NCBI GenBank assembly: GCA_024291935.2
Contig: CM044322.1
Coordinates: 19,963,405 to 20,027,404 of the forward strand
Reading direction: 5' to 3'
Length of the DNA stretch: 64,000 bases
Source of the DNA: Okapia johnstoni
Lineage: Eukaryota; Chordata; Mammalia; Artiodactyla; Giraffidae
Shown: positions 1 to 10,535 of the stretch, piece after piece
How positions within the stretch are numbered: the stretch's first letter is position 1
Layout: every line of letters begins with the position of its first letter
Notes under the pieces: model-generated
Seen by the model: only the letters and a program-made list of their open reading frames with translations
Database searches by the model: none
Told to the model about the DNA's origin: nothing
Made by a program: the position numbers and the translations under genes

Positions 1-277
1 TCATTGGAAGGACTGATGCTGAAGCTGAAGCTCCAATACTTTGGCCACCTGATGCCAAGAGCCAACTCATCAGAAAAGACTCTGAGGCTAGGAAAGATTG
101 AAGGCAGGAGGAGAAGGGGACGACAGAGGAGGAGATGGTTGGATGGCATCACCAACTCAATGGACATGAATTTGAGCAAGCTCCAGGAGATGGTGAAGGA
201 CAGGGAAGCCTGGCATGCTGCATGCAGTTCATGGGGTCGCAAAGAGTCAGACACAACTGAGTGACTGAACAACAACT
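1..277 (+). mobile_element. BovB (RTE) LINE 3' end, cut by the window edge
   Basis: The sequence encodes the C-terminal tail of the BovB reverse transcriptase polyprotein: a YFGHLM motif, an arginine-rich GRRRRGRQR stretch, [11 protein letters not shown] and finally GRKESDTTE. It ends in the BovB 3' signature gagtcagacacaactgagtg. RTE elements like this one supply the 3' ends of the ruminant SINEs seen elsewhere in the window. The frame is open to the end but has no 5' part here, so this is a dead fragment. Confidence 0.93.
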
Positions 278-675
278 TAAATTTCTAGAAAATGAGCATG
301 AAAAAAGATACTGCCAGCCAGGAAAAGGTGCAATAACAGCTGAATAATCTTTTTCTTTTTGGAAAATGCACTAGGATATTTTAGATAAATAAATAAACAG
401 CTGGGAAATTTTATTTCTTAGTATATTGGCTCTCTCCTATATATTTATTGATTTACTTAATGACTTGATGAATTTAAGCTAAATTACTTTAAGATAAGAA
501 AATCAAACTAGTTGTCTGTTAAGGAAAGTCTTTGCATATAAAGTACATATTTTTTTCATTTTATTATTCAGATTACTCAGAAATTACATAACCACATGGA
601 AAGAGCGAAATTTGATCATTCAAGCATAGAGAAAAAGCAAAAGAAAATTCTACTTTCAAGAATAGATTCATTGGG
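278..675. other. unassigned AT-rich sequence
   Basis: No convincing ORF, splice signal or recognisable repeat was found between the BovB end and the short L1 tail. Short A/T tracts are the only structure. Confidence 0.5.
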
Positions 676-686
676 AAAAAAAGAAT

Positions 687-777
687 GTATGTATATGTGT
701 AACTGAATCACTTTGTTGAATAGCATTAATTAACACAACACTGTAAATCAGCTATACTTCAATAAAAAATACTTTTT
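687..777 (+). mobile_element. very short L1 3' end with target-site duplication
   Basis: The text matches the ruminant L1 3' terminus (gtaactgaatcacttt through gtaaatcagctatacttcaataaaa). It is flanked by the direct repeat aaaaaaagaat at 676-686 and 778-788. This fits target-primed insertion of an extremely 5'-truncated L1, although the A-rich duplication partly merges with the poly(A) tail. Confidence 0.75.
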
Positions 778-788
778 AAAAAAAGAAT

Positions 789-1854
789 AAATTAGTTGAC
801 GACTTTCATGCAAATTCTATGAGTGAAATAAATGAAAATATTCAAGTAAGTTCCTTTGATTGACTATACCTAATAATTATCTGAATATATATCAATTAAT
901 TTAATTACTAATACAAATTCAGCTAACTATTAGGTATAATCAATAAGTATGAGGCAAAAATAAATAAAAATCTTATTAATGTTGGAGGTTATTTTACTCA
1001 GCACATATTCATATACTGAAAATCCATGTGAAAATAATTTAAAATTTGAAAGCACTAAAATAAAACAAGATGCAGTAAAACAATTATCAAAAATAGTGAA
1101 TGCAAAATATTAAATCATCCTTTTAAAAAATCACTAAATAAGTAGTGAATGGATGAATTCACTAGAGATAATTTTGAAAGGATTTTATCACTCTAATATT
1201 CAGCAAAAGATTACATTTTATTGAAGGGATTAAAATGGAATACATACTTCATTCAAAATAAGATTAAAAAAAAAATTAGTGTGCAACCTCAAAGACAGAA
1301 ACAAAGTTACATATGACTTATCAAAAAAAAAAAAAAAAAAGTGCTAGCACACCTCAGCAAAAAATACTTCAAACTAGGTGTTGACTATACATAGGTTATC
1401 CTAGATATTCAATACTAGTAAAATAATGGAAAAAGAATGATTAAAAAAAAACTCAATAGATGACAATAAGGCATTTAATATAATTCAGTATTCAACTTAA
1501 GTTGATACTCTAAAATATCAAATATAAAAGTTCTTAATGTAAGAAAAATCATACTTAAATCTAGAGTCAAATCATATTTTCCGTAAGAATACTAGTTATT
1601 AACTCTAAATAGTTATATAATTACAGGAGTTACCAGTGGTTGTTGCTGAACATTTAACACTGCCGCTCCTGAAACATATCCATCCACCCCTACCCCAACC
1701 ACCACCCTTCTTCGATTTGTAATATTTCTGGAGTATAAACAGTCCAACCACAGCTAATTTTAAGCTGTCACTGCAATGTCAATATAGGAATTGGGAATAG
1801 ATGCACAAAACTGGCTTCTGCATGGCTGGCTTCAACACACCACTGGGAATTAAC
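789..1854. other. unassigned AT-rich sequence
   Basis: No coding potential or familiar repeat was seen. A-tracts lie near 1265 and 1322-1340, and there is a C-rich, CCACC-like stretch near 1684-1709. Confidence 0.5.
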
Positions 1855-2040
1855 TTCTACTGAGTTCTTACTACCTGACAAGCCCATGCTATGGATATAA
1901 CACATCCTCTTTCATTTAATTTTCACAACAGCCTACAGAGCATTATCACTCAATCTTACAAATGAGGAAACTGAGGCTTAGAGAGAGAGAGAGAGAGAAA
2001 GTAATTTGCTGAATTAACTAATGAGTGGTAGAGACATAAT
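1855..2040 (+). mobile_element. MIR SINE
   Basis: The core pattern of MIR is visible: ctttcatttaattttcacaac, then a stretch ending aaatgaggaaactgaggct, then the sequence around aagtaatttgctgaa. A short (GA)n run at about 1980-1998 has expanded inside it. The copy is old and diverged. Confidence 0.75.
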
Positions 2041-2916
2041 TTAAAAATGCTTTAATCACTTTAATTATCATTCTTCATTCACAACCTATTATTAGTAAGG
2101 GGTTATGCATGGCCTGATTTGTAAATTAATCAACTTGTTCATCTCCTTATTTGTATTGCAATAAATATCCGTAAAACCATAATTCAACCCTTAATGAAAA
2201 TAATGCCAGTAACTTACATCAACCTATGTACTCCTTCCCTTCATGTCTCCTCAGTTCTCCCCAGCAAAGGCAAATACTAAAGTTGGTGTTAATCATTCTC
2301 TTTAAGGGCTTCCCTTAATCATTCTGTTTAAAGCCATGTTTAAATCCCAAATATCTCTAAAGAAAACCTCTGATTCTTGACAACTGTATTAGGTTTCTTT
2401 TTAATAACCTTTCAATATAAAAAAATATCCTTACTTTAAATATGAGGAAGGTCAGGCTCAAAAAAGTCAAATATAAACTCACAAAGAATTACTTGGCAAA
2501 TAAATAGATGACATAAAATGAGTTTTAAAAAAAGGTCTTTTATGTCTTTAATGAAAAGACCAATCTTTTCATTAAAATATTCTGCTTCTAAAATAAGGTG
2601 ATTTTAAATACCAGATAATCAATCAGTAATAAACTATAGCTCAGTACAAATATCAAGGTACTTCCTTACCATATTTAAAATTAACTACAATATATGCAAT
2701 AAAAACAGGGTCCAATTACAAGTATAAAAATATTTGAAGGTTTTTTTCTTATCAATGAAAAAAATTAAAGAAGTCAAGAACAAATGGAAGTTTGTAGACA
2801 CAAACACACATATATGGTGCTCTTGGGTGGGAAAACTACATACCGTAAAAAATTGCGATAGTTCTGTTGATTAAACAACAAATCAGAACTTAAAGTATTC
2901 TCATAATCTGAGAACA
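2041..2916. other. unassigned AT-rich sequence
   Basis: No feature could be supported apart from simple A/T tracts. Reading frames here are short and interrupted. Confidence 0.5.
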
Positions 2917-3146
2917 TATTGGGTGGGTTAGTCGCTAAGTCGTGTCCGACTCTTGCAACCCCATGGACGTAGCCCGCCAGGCTCCCCTGTCCATGGGATT
3001 TTCCAGGCAAGAATACTGGAGTGGGTTGCCATTTCCTTCTCCAGGGGATCTTCCAGACCCAGGAATTGAACCTGGGTCTCCTGCATCACAGGCAGATTCT
3101 CACACTGCAGGCAGATTCTTTACCAACTGAGTTATAAGGGAAGTCC
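2917..3146 (-). mobile_element. Bov-tA SINE
   Basis: Read on the minus strand, this has the tRNA-derived head (gggacttccc, box-B-like gttcaattcc) followed by the BovA body and the terminal gtcggacacgac signature. The segment near 3090-3115 repeats the gcaggcagattct motif, a small internal duplication. Confidence 0.92.
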
Positions 3147-3299
3147 CAAGAACACATTTAGAAAATAACATTTGGACAAAATTGATTTATAAACATATAA
3201 TTAAGGCTGGAACATTTTTTAAGTCTAATACAAAAAGATCTCAGGGTGTATCTTCATGAACACACAGCATTATTATTATTATTTTAAAGCTATCATTAA

Positions 3300-3425
3300 T
3301 TGAGCTCTTACTGAAAAGTAGTTAAAGTGCTTGACACACACTATCTGATTTAATCCCTATAACAATTTCATGATGTTTGAAATACTAACTCTATTTAATT
3401 GTAAAGAAAATAAAGAATCAGGTAT
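3300..3425 (+). mobile_element. MIR SINE fragment
   Basis: The sequence resembles the MIR core (gagctcttactg, gcttgacacacactatctgatttaatccctataacaa). It is diverged and has no intact tRNA head. Confidence 0.55.
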
Positions 3426-3604
3426 GTTATGTACAAATTTTTTTAAGAGTTTTTTTTTTTAACTTTCATAATTGGAGAAAAGACTATTTCATTTTGCAGT
3501 AAAAAACATCTTATTGCTTTTAGAAATAGAAAAATCTGTGAAATAAGAGAATCTGCAGAGAACATTTAAAATAGACATAAAGACATTCCAAATATTTTAA
3601 ACAA

Positions 3605-6185
3605 AAACACTACCATAAAAGAAAATTACAAGCCAGCATCTTTGATGAATACAGATGCAAAGATTCTCAACAAAACATTAGCAAACTGAATCTAACAACA
3701 CATAAAAAGACCATATACCATGATCAAGTTGGATTCATCCCAGGGTCAAAAGGATGGTTCAACATACACAAATCAATTAATGTGTCACACCACATCAACA
3801 AAAGAAGACAAAAATCACATGATCGACTCAATAGATACAGAAAAAGCATTCGATAAAATTCAACATCCACTCATTATTAAAAACTCTTACAGAAAAGCGT
3901 ATAGAAAGAACATATCTCAATATAATAAAAGTTACTTATGACAAACCCACAGCCAACATAATACTCAACAGCAAAAAGTTGAAAGCCTTTCTGCTAAAAT
4001 CTGGAACAAGACAAGGATGTCCACTCTCACACTTCTATTCAACATAGCATTGGAAGTCCTAGCCACAGCAATCAGATAAGAAAAAAGTAATAAAAGGCAT
4101 CAAAATTGGAAGAAAAGAGGTAAAATTATCATTATATGCAGACATTCTATATATAGAAAACCCTAAAGTTTCCACATAGAAACCACTAGAATTGATACAT
4201 GAATTCAGCAAGGTAGCAGGATACAAGATTAACATGTAGAAATCTGTTGCATTTCCTTACAGTAACAATGAAATATCAAAAAGGGAAAGTAAAGAATCCC
4301 TTTTAAAGTAACATTGAAAAAATTAAAATATTTAGGAATAAACCTGACCAAGGAATGAATGACTTATAATGCTGAAAACTACAAAACACTGCTTATGGAA
4401 ACTGAAAATGATTCAAAAACTGGAACAACATCCCATGCTCTTAGATTGGAAGAATTAATATTGTTAAAATGGCTATACAACCCAAAGAATTCTATAGTTT
4501 AACACTATATCAAATTACCATGCCATTTTTCACAGAACTAGAACAAAAAAAATCCTAAAATTTGTATGGAGCCATAAAAGACCCAAAATTGCCAAAGCAA
4601 TCCTGAGAAAAAAGAACAAAAGTATAGGCATAACCCTCCCAGACTTAGACAATGCTATAAAGTTACAGTAATCAAAGCAGTGTGGTATTGGCAGCAAAAC
4701 AGACATATAGATCAAAAGAATAGAATACAGAGTCCAGAAAAAATCCAGATACCTACAGGCAACTAATCTTTGACAAAAGAGGTAAGGATATATAATGAAG
4801 AAAAAATAGTCTGTTCAGCAAGTGGTATTGGAAATGCTGGACATCCACATGTAAATCAATGAAGTTAGAACACTCCCTTAACACCATACACAATAAACAA
4901 CTCAAAATGGCTTAAAGACTTAAATATAAGACATGATGCCATAAAACTCCTAGAAGAAAACATAGGCAAAATATTCTCCGACATAAATTGTACCAATGTT
5001 TTAAGTTAGTCTCCCAAGGCAATAGAAATAAAAGGAAAATAAACAAATGGGATCTACTCAAACTTGCAAATTGTTTCACAGCAAAGGAAATAATTAACAA
5101 AATGAAAAGACAATCTATGGACTGGGAGAAAGTATTCACAAATGATGCAACCAAAAAGGGCTTAATTTCCAAAATATACAAACAGCTCATACAACTCAAT
5201 AACAAAAAAACAAACAACCCAATCAAAAAATGGGTAGAAGACCCAAATAGACATTTCTCCAAAGAAGATACACAGATGGCAACTAAGCAAATGAAAAGAT
5301 GCTCAACATCATTAGTTATTAGAGAAATACAAATCAAAACTACAGTGAGGTATCAACTCACAGTGGTCAAAACAGCCATCATTAAAGTCTACAGATAACA
5401 AATGCTGGAGAGGGTGTGGAGAAAAGGGAACCCTCCAACACTGCTGGTGGGACATAAATTGGTGCAGTCACTATGGAAAACAATACTGAGGTTCCTTAAA
5501 AAACTAAAAATAGAGCTACCATATGATCCAACAATCCCACTCCTGGGCACATAACCAGAAAAGACAAAACTCTATTTCAAAAAGATACACACACCCCAGT
5601 GTTCACAGCAGTATTATTTACAATAGCCAAGACATGGAAGCAAACAGAATGTCCATCAACAAATAAATGGATAGGGAAGATGTAATGTGTGTGTAGTAGT
5701 TATTCCATTGTGCGGAATACTATTAAGCCATGAAAAAGAATGAAATAATGCCATCTGCAGCAACAAGGATAAACCCAGGGATGATCATACGAAGTGACAT
5801 AAGTCAGAAAGAGAAAGACAAACACCAAATGATATTACTTATATGTGGACTCTATAATATAACAAATAAACTTATTTATAAAATAGAAACAGACCCACAA
5901 AGAAAGCAAACTTACGGTTACCAAAGGGAAAGGGAGTGGAGGAAAAGTCTGGGATTAGCAGATACAAACTACTATTTATAGAATAGATAAACAACACAGA
6001 CTACTGTATAGCACAGGGAACTATATTTAATATCCTGTAATAAACCACAATAGAAAAGAATATGAAAAAGCATATATATATATATATATACACATACATA
6101 TATATCTGAATCACTCTGCTTTATACCAGAAACTAACACTGTAAATCAACTATACTTCTACTTAACAATTTTAATTAAAAAATTT
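3605..6185 (+). mobile_element. 5'-truncated L1 LINE (ORF2 C-terminal half plus 3' UTR)
   Basis: The start encodes decayed ORF2 reverse transcriptase text (DQVGFIP-like and [15 protein letters not shown] segments). Further on are the C-terminal domain (a [19 protein letters not shown] stretch near 5240) and a ruminant L1 3' UTR. The 3' UTR has a (TA)n tract at about 6070-6100 and the ending ctgtaaatcaactatacttc. Frameshifts and stops break ORF2 throughout, so the copy cannot move. It is 5'-truncated, as most L1 insertions are. Confidence 0.9.
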
Positions 6186-6715
6186 TTAAATACATACTGA
6201 AATCACATAAGAGAGAAAATTTGTTACAACCGTTATTGTTACAAATAATTTGTTTAGTTCTGTATCTCATTTCATACAACTAAATCTATCTCAGATAGAA
6301 TAATAGATTAATTAATCATTTCCAAAATAAAATTTTAAAATAATGAACTATGAGAATATATTTGTACTGTTAAGATAAGTTTTCTACATAATCAAGAAAC
6401 AAAGATGGATTACAAGCATGCTTTAGGGTTTGAATAACTCTTTTAAATTGCTGAAATTTTATTTTGAAAACCAAAATATTTGGGATAAATGTAAATGATT
6501 TTAAAACCTACAATGCAGAATAACTTAAAAAAATGAAACACTGCTACATCCACTCAGATTCCACTTGATAGTCAAAAGAAACAATAGAAAGTCTACTTAT
6601 AAAATAATCAAATATTATATTACAAATACAAGCTATTTTATAGAAAAATGTGCCACTTCACCAATAAAAATATAATCATAATGTTATATACCTATTAAAC
6701 TAATAATCCTAAAAA
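6186..6715. other. unassigned AT-rich sequence
   Basis: No gene or known repeat was recognised between the L1 tail and the next SINE. Confidence 0.5.
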
Positions 6716-7022
6716 CTGGGCTTCCCTGGTGGTCCAGTGGTTAAGAATCCACCTACCAATGCAGGGGACATGGGTTTGATCCCTGGTGCAGGAAGATCCC
6801 ATACGCTGTGAGGCAACTAAGCCCAAGCACCACAATTACTGAGCCTCACGCCACAACTACTGAAGCCTGTGCACCTGGAGCCCACGCTTTGCAACAAAAG
6901 AAGCCACCACAATGAGAAGTCCATGCACTGCATGAACAGTAGCTCCTGGTTGCCGTAACTAGAGAAAGCCTGCACACAGCAACCAGACCCAGAGCAGTCA
7001 AAAATAAACAAAAATCAATCTT
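6716..7022 (+). mobile_element. CHR-2-type SINE
   Basis: A tRNA-like head (cttccctggtggtccagtgg, gtttgatccctgg) is followed by the CHR body with its repeated acaactactga and gaagcc motifs. It ends in an A-rich tail after gcagtcaaaaataaac. This family is shared across ruminants, hippos and whales, so it is older than the Bov-tA copies. Confidence 0.88.
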
Positions 7023-7039
7023 TTTTTAAAAACCATAAA

Positions 7040-7240
7040 AAGTGTTTATTAATTAAGTATAAAATAAGCACTGGGCATCTTGTTTCATTTACTATTTATA
7101 ATAAGCCTACTAGATAGTTATCATCTTCCCACACTCTACTGATGAGAAAGTGAAAGCTCAGAAAGGTTATGTGAAACTTTCTCAGGCATATAACTAGACA
7201 ACAGCACGTGTAAAATCCTGAAGCCACTAGTCCAACCCCA
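7040..7240 (+). mobile_element. probable MIR SINE
   Basis: The order of motifs (tatttataataagcct, ctactgatgagaaagtgaaagctcagaaagg, actagacaacagcacg) follows the MIR core and 3' part. It is old and diverged. Confidence 0.5.
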
Positions 7241-7899
7241 GAGATCTTTTCCTTTCCCTCACCCTATGCTATGAGTCAAACACAAAACTATAATAAACTA
7301 AGGCTTAATTACCAATCTGGTAAAGTCATGGGAGAAAATTGTACTCATAAATTGTTGTAGACATTATTAATGTTTTATAGCTTTCAAGCAGAAAATCTTA
7401 CAATATATAACGAGCTACAAGATAATTGTATTCCACAGTATAGTCATTCCTGGTATACCCTCAAAGAAATAACACAAACCAGGAAAAGGTGGGTAAGGCA
7501 TGTACCCATAAGGAAAAATTGTAATGGAAAAAATATATGAATAACTGAAGTGTCCAGTAGAGCCTTCCTCCACATTTCAATATAACAGATTACCAGGGTG
7601 TCCAATATCCTCAACACTTTCATTAATGGTCAGTAGATGGGAATGTAAATGACATAGTCTTAAAAGAAAAGGAGGAAGATAACTTACACCATTCAAAACC
7701 ATTTCAAAAATAAACACACATAAAATGAGAAAAATAAGATAAATTTAAAGTGATATAGCCTATTTTTCTCTAAAGTTACTTAACTTCATAACAAATTATT
7801 TTAAGTTTGAGCATATATGTGAGTATGCTATATAATATTTTGAAATTTATGCTAATACGTTGCATTAATGGCCTCATTATTCGCGAGACCTTTGTTTCC
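7241..7899. other. unassigned sequence
   Basis: No ORF or repeat could be named here. The stretch is AT-rich without strong periodicity. Confidence 0.5.
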
Positions 7900-8275
7900 T
7901 GGTGATATAGAATGAACTGTGTCACCCTCAAGTTTATTTATATGTTGAAACTCGAGGTCCCAGTGTGACTGTGGGCCTCTAAGGAAGTAGTTAAGGTTAA
8001 ATGAGGTCAGAAGGGTAGTATGTGTGTTTGTCGCTCAGTCGTGTCCAACTCTGTATGACCCCATGGACTGCAGTCCACCCAGCTCCTCTGTCCATGTGGG
8101 GTCCTAACCTAATAGGACTGGTGTCCCTATAAAAAGAGAAAGAGACTCTAGAGTCACCTGTGCACAGAGTAAAGGCCAAGTGAGAAGATAGTAAGAAGAC
8201 AGCCCTGACTACAAGCTGAAGAAGCCTCAGATGAATGTTACCTGACCGTGTATGTGTGTGTATGCTACCTGACCT
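7900..8275 (+). mobile_element. MaLR LTR (MLT1-like), interrupted
   Basis: The sequence follows an MLT1-type LTR: gaactgtgtcaccctcaag, atatgttgaaac, ttaaatgaggtcagaaggg, then ctaataggactggtgtccctataaaaag, aaggccaagtgagaag and agaagacag. The 3' end is lost in the TG-repeat region. A BovA fragment sits inside at about 8020-8096 and splits it. Confidence 0.75.
8020..8096 (-). mobile_element. truncated BovA SINE inside the MaLR LTR
   Basis: The text gtcgctcagtcgtgtccaac through ctcctctgtccatg is BovA in reverse orientation. It lacks the tRNA head and the middle of the element. LTR text resumes immediately after it, so the SINE inserted into the older LTR. Confidence 0.8.
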
Positions 8276-8319
<44 letters not shown>

Positions 8320-8320
8320 T
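8245..8320. repeat. (TG)n microsatellite
   Basis: Two TG-rich blocks are separated by a short spacer that repeats the flanking text (tacctgacc). The main block spans about 8277-8316. The apparent minus-strand ORF through it is an artefact of the repeat. Confidence 0.95.
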
Positions 8321-8402
8321 GTTTGTGCACACATGCCCACCCAGTCCTGGGACTGCTGACTCATATGGTAGTTTTATTCCTAGTTTTTTAAGGAATCTCC
8401 AT

Positions 8403-8901
8403 TGCTGTTGTTTAGTCGCTAAGTCATGTCCGACTCTTTGCAACCCCATGGACTATAATCCGGAGAAGGCAATGGCACCCCACTCCAGTACTCTTGCCTG
8501 GAAACTCCCATGGACGGAGGAGCCTGGCAGGCTCCAGTCCATGGGGTCGCTAAGAGTCGGACACGACTGAGCGACTTCACTTTCACTTTTCACTTTCATG
8601 CACTGGAGAAGGCAATGACACCCCACTCCAGTGTTCTTGCCTGGAGAATCCCAGGGACGGGGAGCCTGGTGGGCTGCCGTCTGTGGGGTCGCACAGAGTC
8701 GGACACGACTGAAGCGACTTAGCAGCAGCAGCAGCAGCAGGACTATAATCTGTTCACGGAATTTTTCAGGCATGAATATTGAAGCGGTTTCCATGTCCTA
8801 CTCTGGGGGATCTTCCTAACCCAGAGATCGAACCTGCATCTCTTACATCTCCTGCATTGACAGGCGGGTTCTTTACCACCAGGCCACCTGGGAAGCCCAA
8901 C
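8403..8901 (-). mobile_element. Bov-tA SINE split by a later SINE
   Basis: The BovA tail (gtcgctaagtcatgtccgac) lies at 8413-8460. The rest of the element, including the tRNA-derived head, resumes at 8751 and ends at ggtggcctgg/gggcttccc read on the minus strand. The gap is filled exactly by a Bov-A2 copy in the opposite orientation, flanked by a 10-bp duplication of the host sequence. Confidence 0.92.
8461..8740 (+). mobile_element. Bov-A2 SINE nested in Bov-tA, with 10-bp TSD
   Basis: Two BovA units lie in tandem, linked by ttcactttcacttttcac, and end in gcgacttagcagcagcagc. The direct repeat gactataatc occurs at 8451-8460 and again at 8741-8750. The element is close to what I recall as the family consensus, suggesting a young insertion. 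Confidence 0.95.
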
Positions 8902-9211
8902 AGTTATGAAGACTATACGGTATTTTTTTCATTTGATCTGTTTAGTTAATCCTCTTTTATTGGTTGCTTCAATTTACTTCCACTATTGCAAGCATGGTGA
9001 CATCATTATACACGGGCCCCAAAGAGCTGGAACTATTTTTAGCTACAAGAAACACAAGTCTTATTTTTTTTTATATTGTATCATTTGATCTATATATTGT
9101 GGCAGGTAAAGGAATATATATTGTACAGCTGGAGGGTTAAACATAGTACAGTAGTGAAACCTTTAAGCTTTTATCTCTTCAATTTGGTATTGATCCTGAG
9201 TACGTATATTT

Positions 9212-9438
9212 CAGGGCTCCCCAGGTGGAGCTAGTGGTAAAGAATCCACCTGTCAATGCAGGAGACTTAAGAGACACGGATTCAATTTCCTGGTCAGGAA
9301 AATCCTCTGAAGGAGGACATGACAACCCACTCCAGTATTCTTGCCTGGAGAATCCCGTGGACAGAGTAGCCTGGCAGGCTACAGTCCATAGCATCACAAA
9401 GAGTCAGACGTGACTGAAGCGACTTAGCACACATGCAC
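9212..9438 (+). mobile_element. Bov-tA SINE
   Basis: A tRNA-like head (ctagtggtaaagaatccacc) is followed by the BovA body (cactccagtattcttgcctg) and the terminal gtcagacgtgactgaagcg. Confidence 0.92.
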
Positions 9439-9799
9439 TTGTGGTATATTTCATTGCTTTAAGCATAAGATTACTGTATTTAGCTATTATTAGATATATT
9501 ATTAGATACAAGGAATTGTTACTTGTTTATGCTCAGAACATGTGTATGCTCAGAAAAAGTTCAGGGTCACAGAATTTAAGAAGAGAACATTACAATTTAT
9601 TTACATTTTGTAATTATAATGAATTCAATAATTGGGTATCCTCTTTCTCTTTATTATTTTTTAAAAATTATTATCTATCCCCATATTTTCACTTTCTTAA
9701 TAGAAATAATATCAAATATATACTGAATATAGTAAATCAACTATACTTCAATAAAAAGGGAAAAAACATTTTGACTGCAAAAAATGAAAACACAACGTA
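9439..9799. other. mostly unassigned; short L1 tail near 9728-9770
   Basis: The phrase gtaaatcaactatacttcaa at about 9732 is the L1 3' terminus, so a minimal L1 tail is probably present. The 119-codon plus-strand ORF starting at 9441 runs through AT-rich DNA and this tail, with no protein-like composition. Confidence 0.45.
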
Positions 9800-9905
9800 A
9801 ATATATATGTATTAATTACTAAACAACCACTATGTGCCAAACACTGCTTTAAATGCTTTAAATACATGCTATATTATTTAATGCCTCTCATATATTGCAG
9901 TTCAT
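9800..9905 (+). mobile_element. MIR SINE fragment
   Basis: The stretch around aaccactatgtgccaaacac and tgctatattatttaatgcc matches the MIR 5' core. Confidence 0.6.
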
Positions 9906-10019
9906 ATGGTACAAGAAAAGTAACAAACACTAGTGGGTTTAAAATTTTAAAATATATTGGTTTTCTTAAAGACATCTATATTCTAATAATCCCACAGCTT
10001 GCCACAGTACAATAATAGC

Positions 10020-10230
10020 AACTCTGATAAGAACAAGTTCTACTCACACAGCATTTGTGAACAAATACTACGTAAACTATAATTTACATAATATTTTCAA
10101 ATTTCACTTTGTAAGAAAGAAATTACTATTCCACGAAAGTGTAAAGAGAAATTCAGAGATTAAATTTCACGAGTGCAAATTGGCATAAGATAGAAGTAGA
10201 ATTCAGATCTCCTGGGCCAATTGTATTCTG
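10020..10230 (+). mobile_element. possible MIR SINE
   Basis: A weak MIR-like order of motifs is present: atttacataatattttc, then gtaaagagaaattcagagatt, then agatagaagtagaattcagat. Divergence is high and the call is tentative. Confidence 0.35.
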
Positions 10231-10344
10231 TCCCCCATGGAGAATGAGAAATGAAGAAAGGTTCACAACTGCAGAATTTTAGAAAACCACGTGGGTAGAC
10301 TCTAGGCTGGGTAGAAGCTATAGTCCAAAGAGAAAAAGAAATCT

Positions 10345-10535
10345 CTACCCAGGTGGCTCAGCAGTAAAGAATTCATCTGGCAATGAGCCTGCTAATGAAG
10401 GAGAAGCGGATTCGATCCCCTGGAGAAGGAAATGGCAACCCACACCAGTATTCTTGCCTGGGGAATTCCATGGACAGAGGAGCCTGGCAGGCTACGTCCA
10501 TGGGGTTGCAGGAGTGGGACTAAACAACACACATT
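10345..10535 (+). mobile_element. Bov-tA SINE
   Basis: The head is degraded (ggtggctcagcagtaaagaa) and is followed by the BovA body. The end of the body (tggggttgcaggagtggg) is altered compared with the usual gtcggacacg. Confidence 0.85.

Noticed and set aside
4912..5398. Opposing 136- and 141-codon ORFs
   Set aside because: The plus frame is L1 ORF2 C-terminal text and the minus frame is its shadow. Stops and frameshifts elsewhere in the element rule out a functional gene.
6716..7022. tRNA-gene-like segments at the heads of SINEs
   Set aside because: Box-A/B-like motifs here and in the Bov-tA copies belong to tRNA-derived SINE heads. None forms a complete tRNA cloverleaf.
7997..8449. A 150-codon minus-strand ORF
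   Set aside because: It runs through a BovA fragment, a TG microsatellite (His-Thr repeats) and LTR sequence, so it is a composite of repeats.
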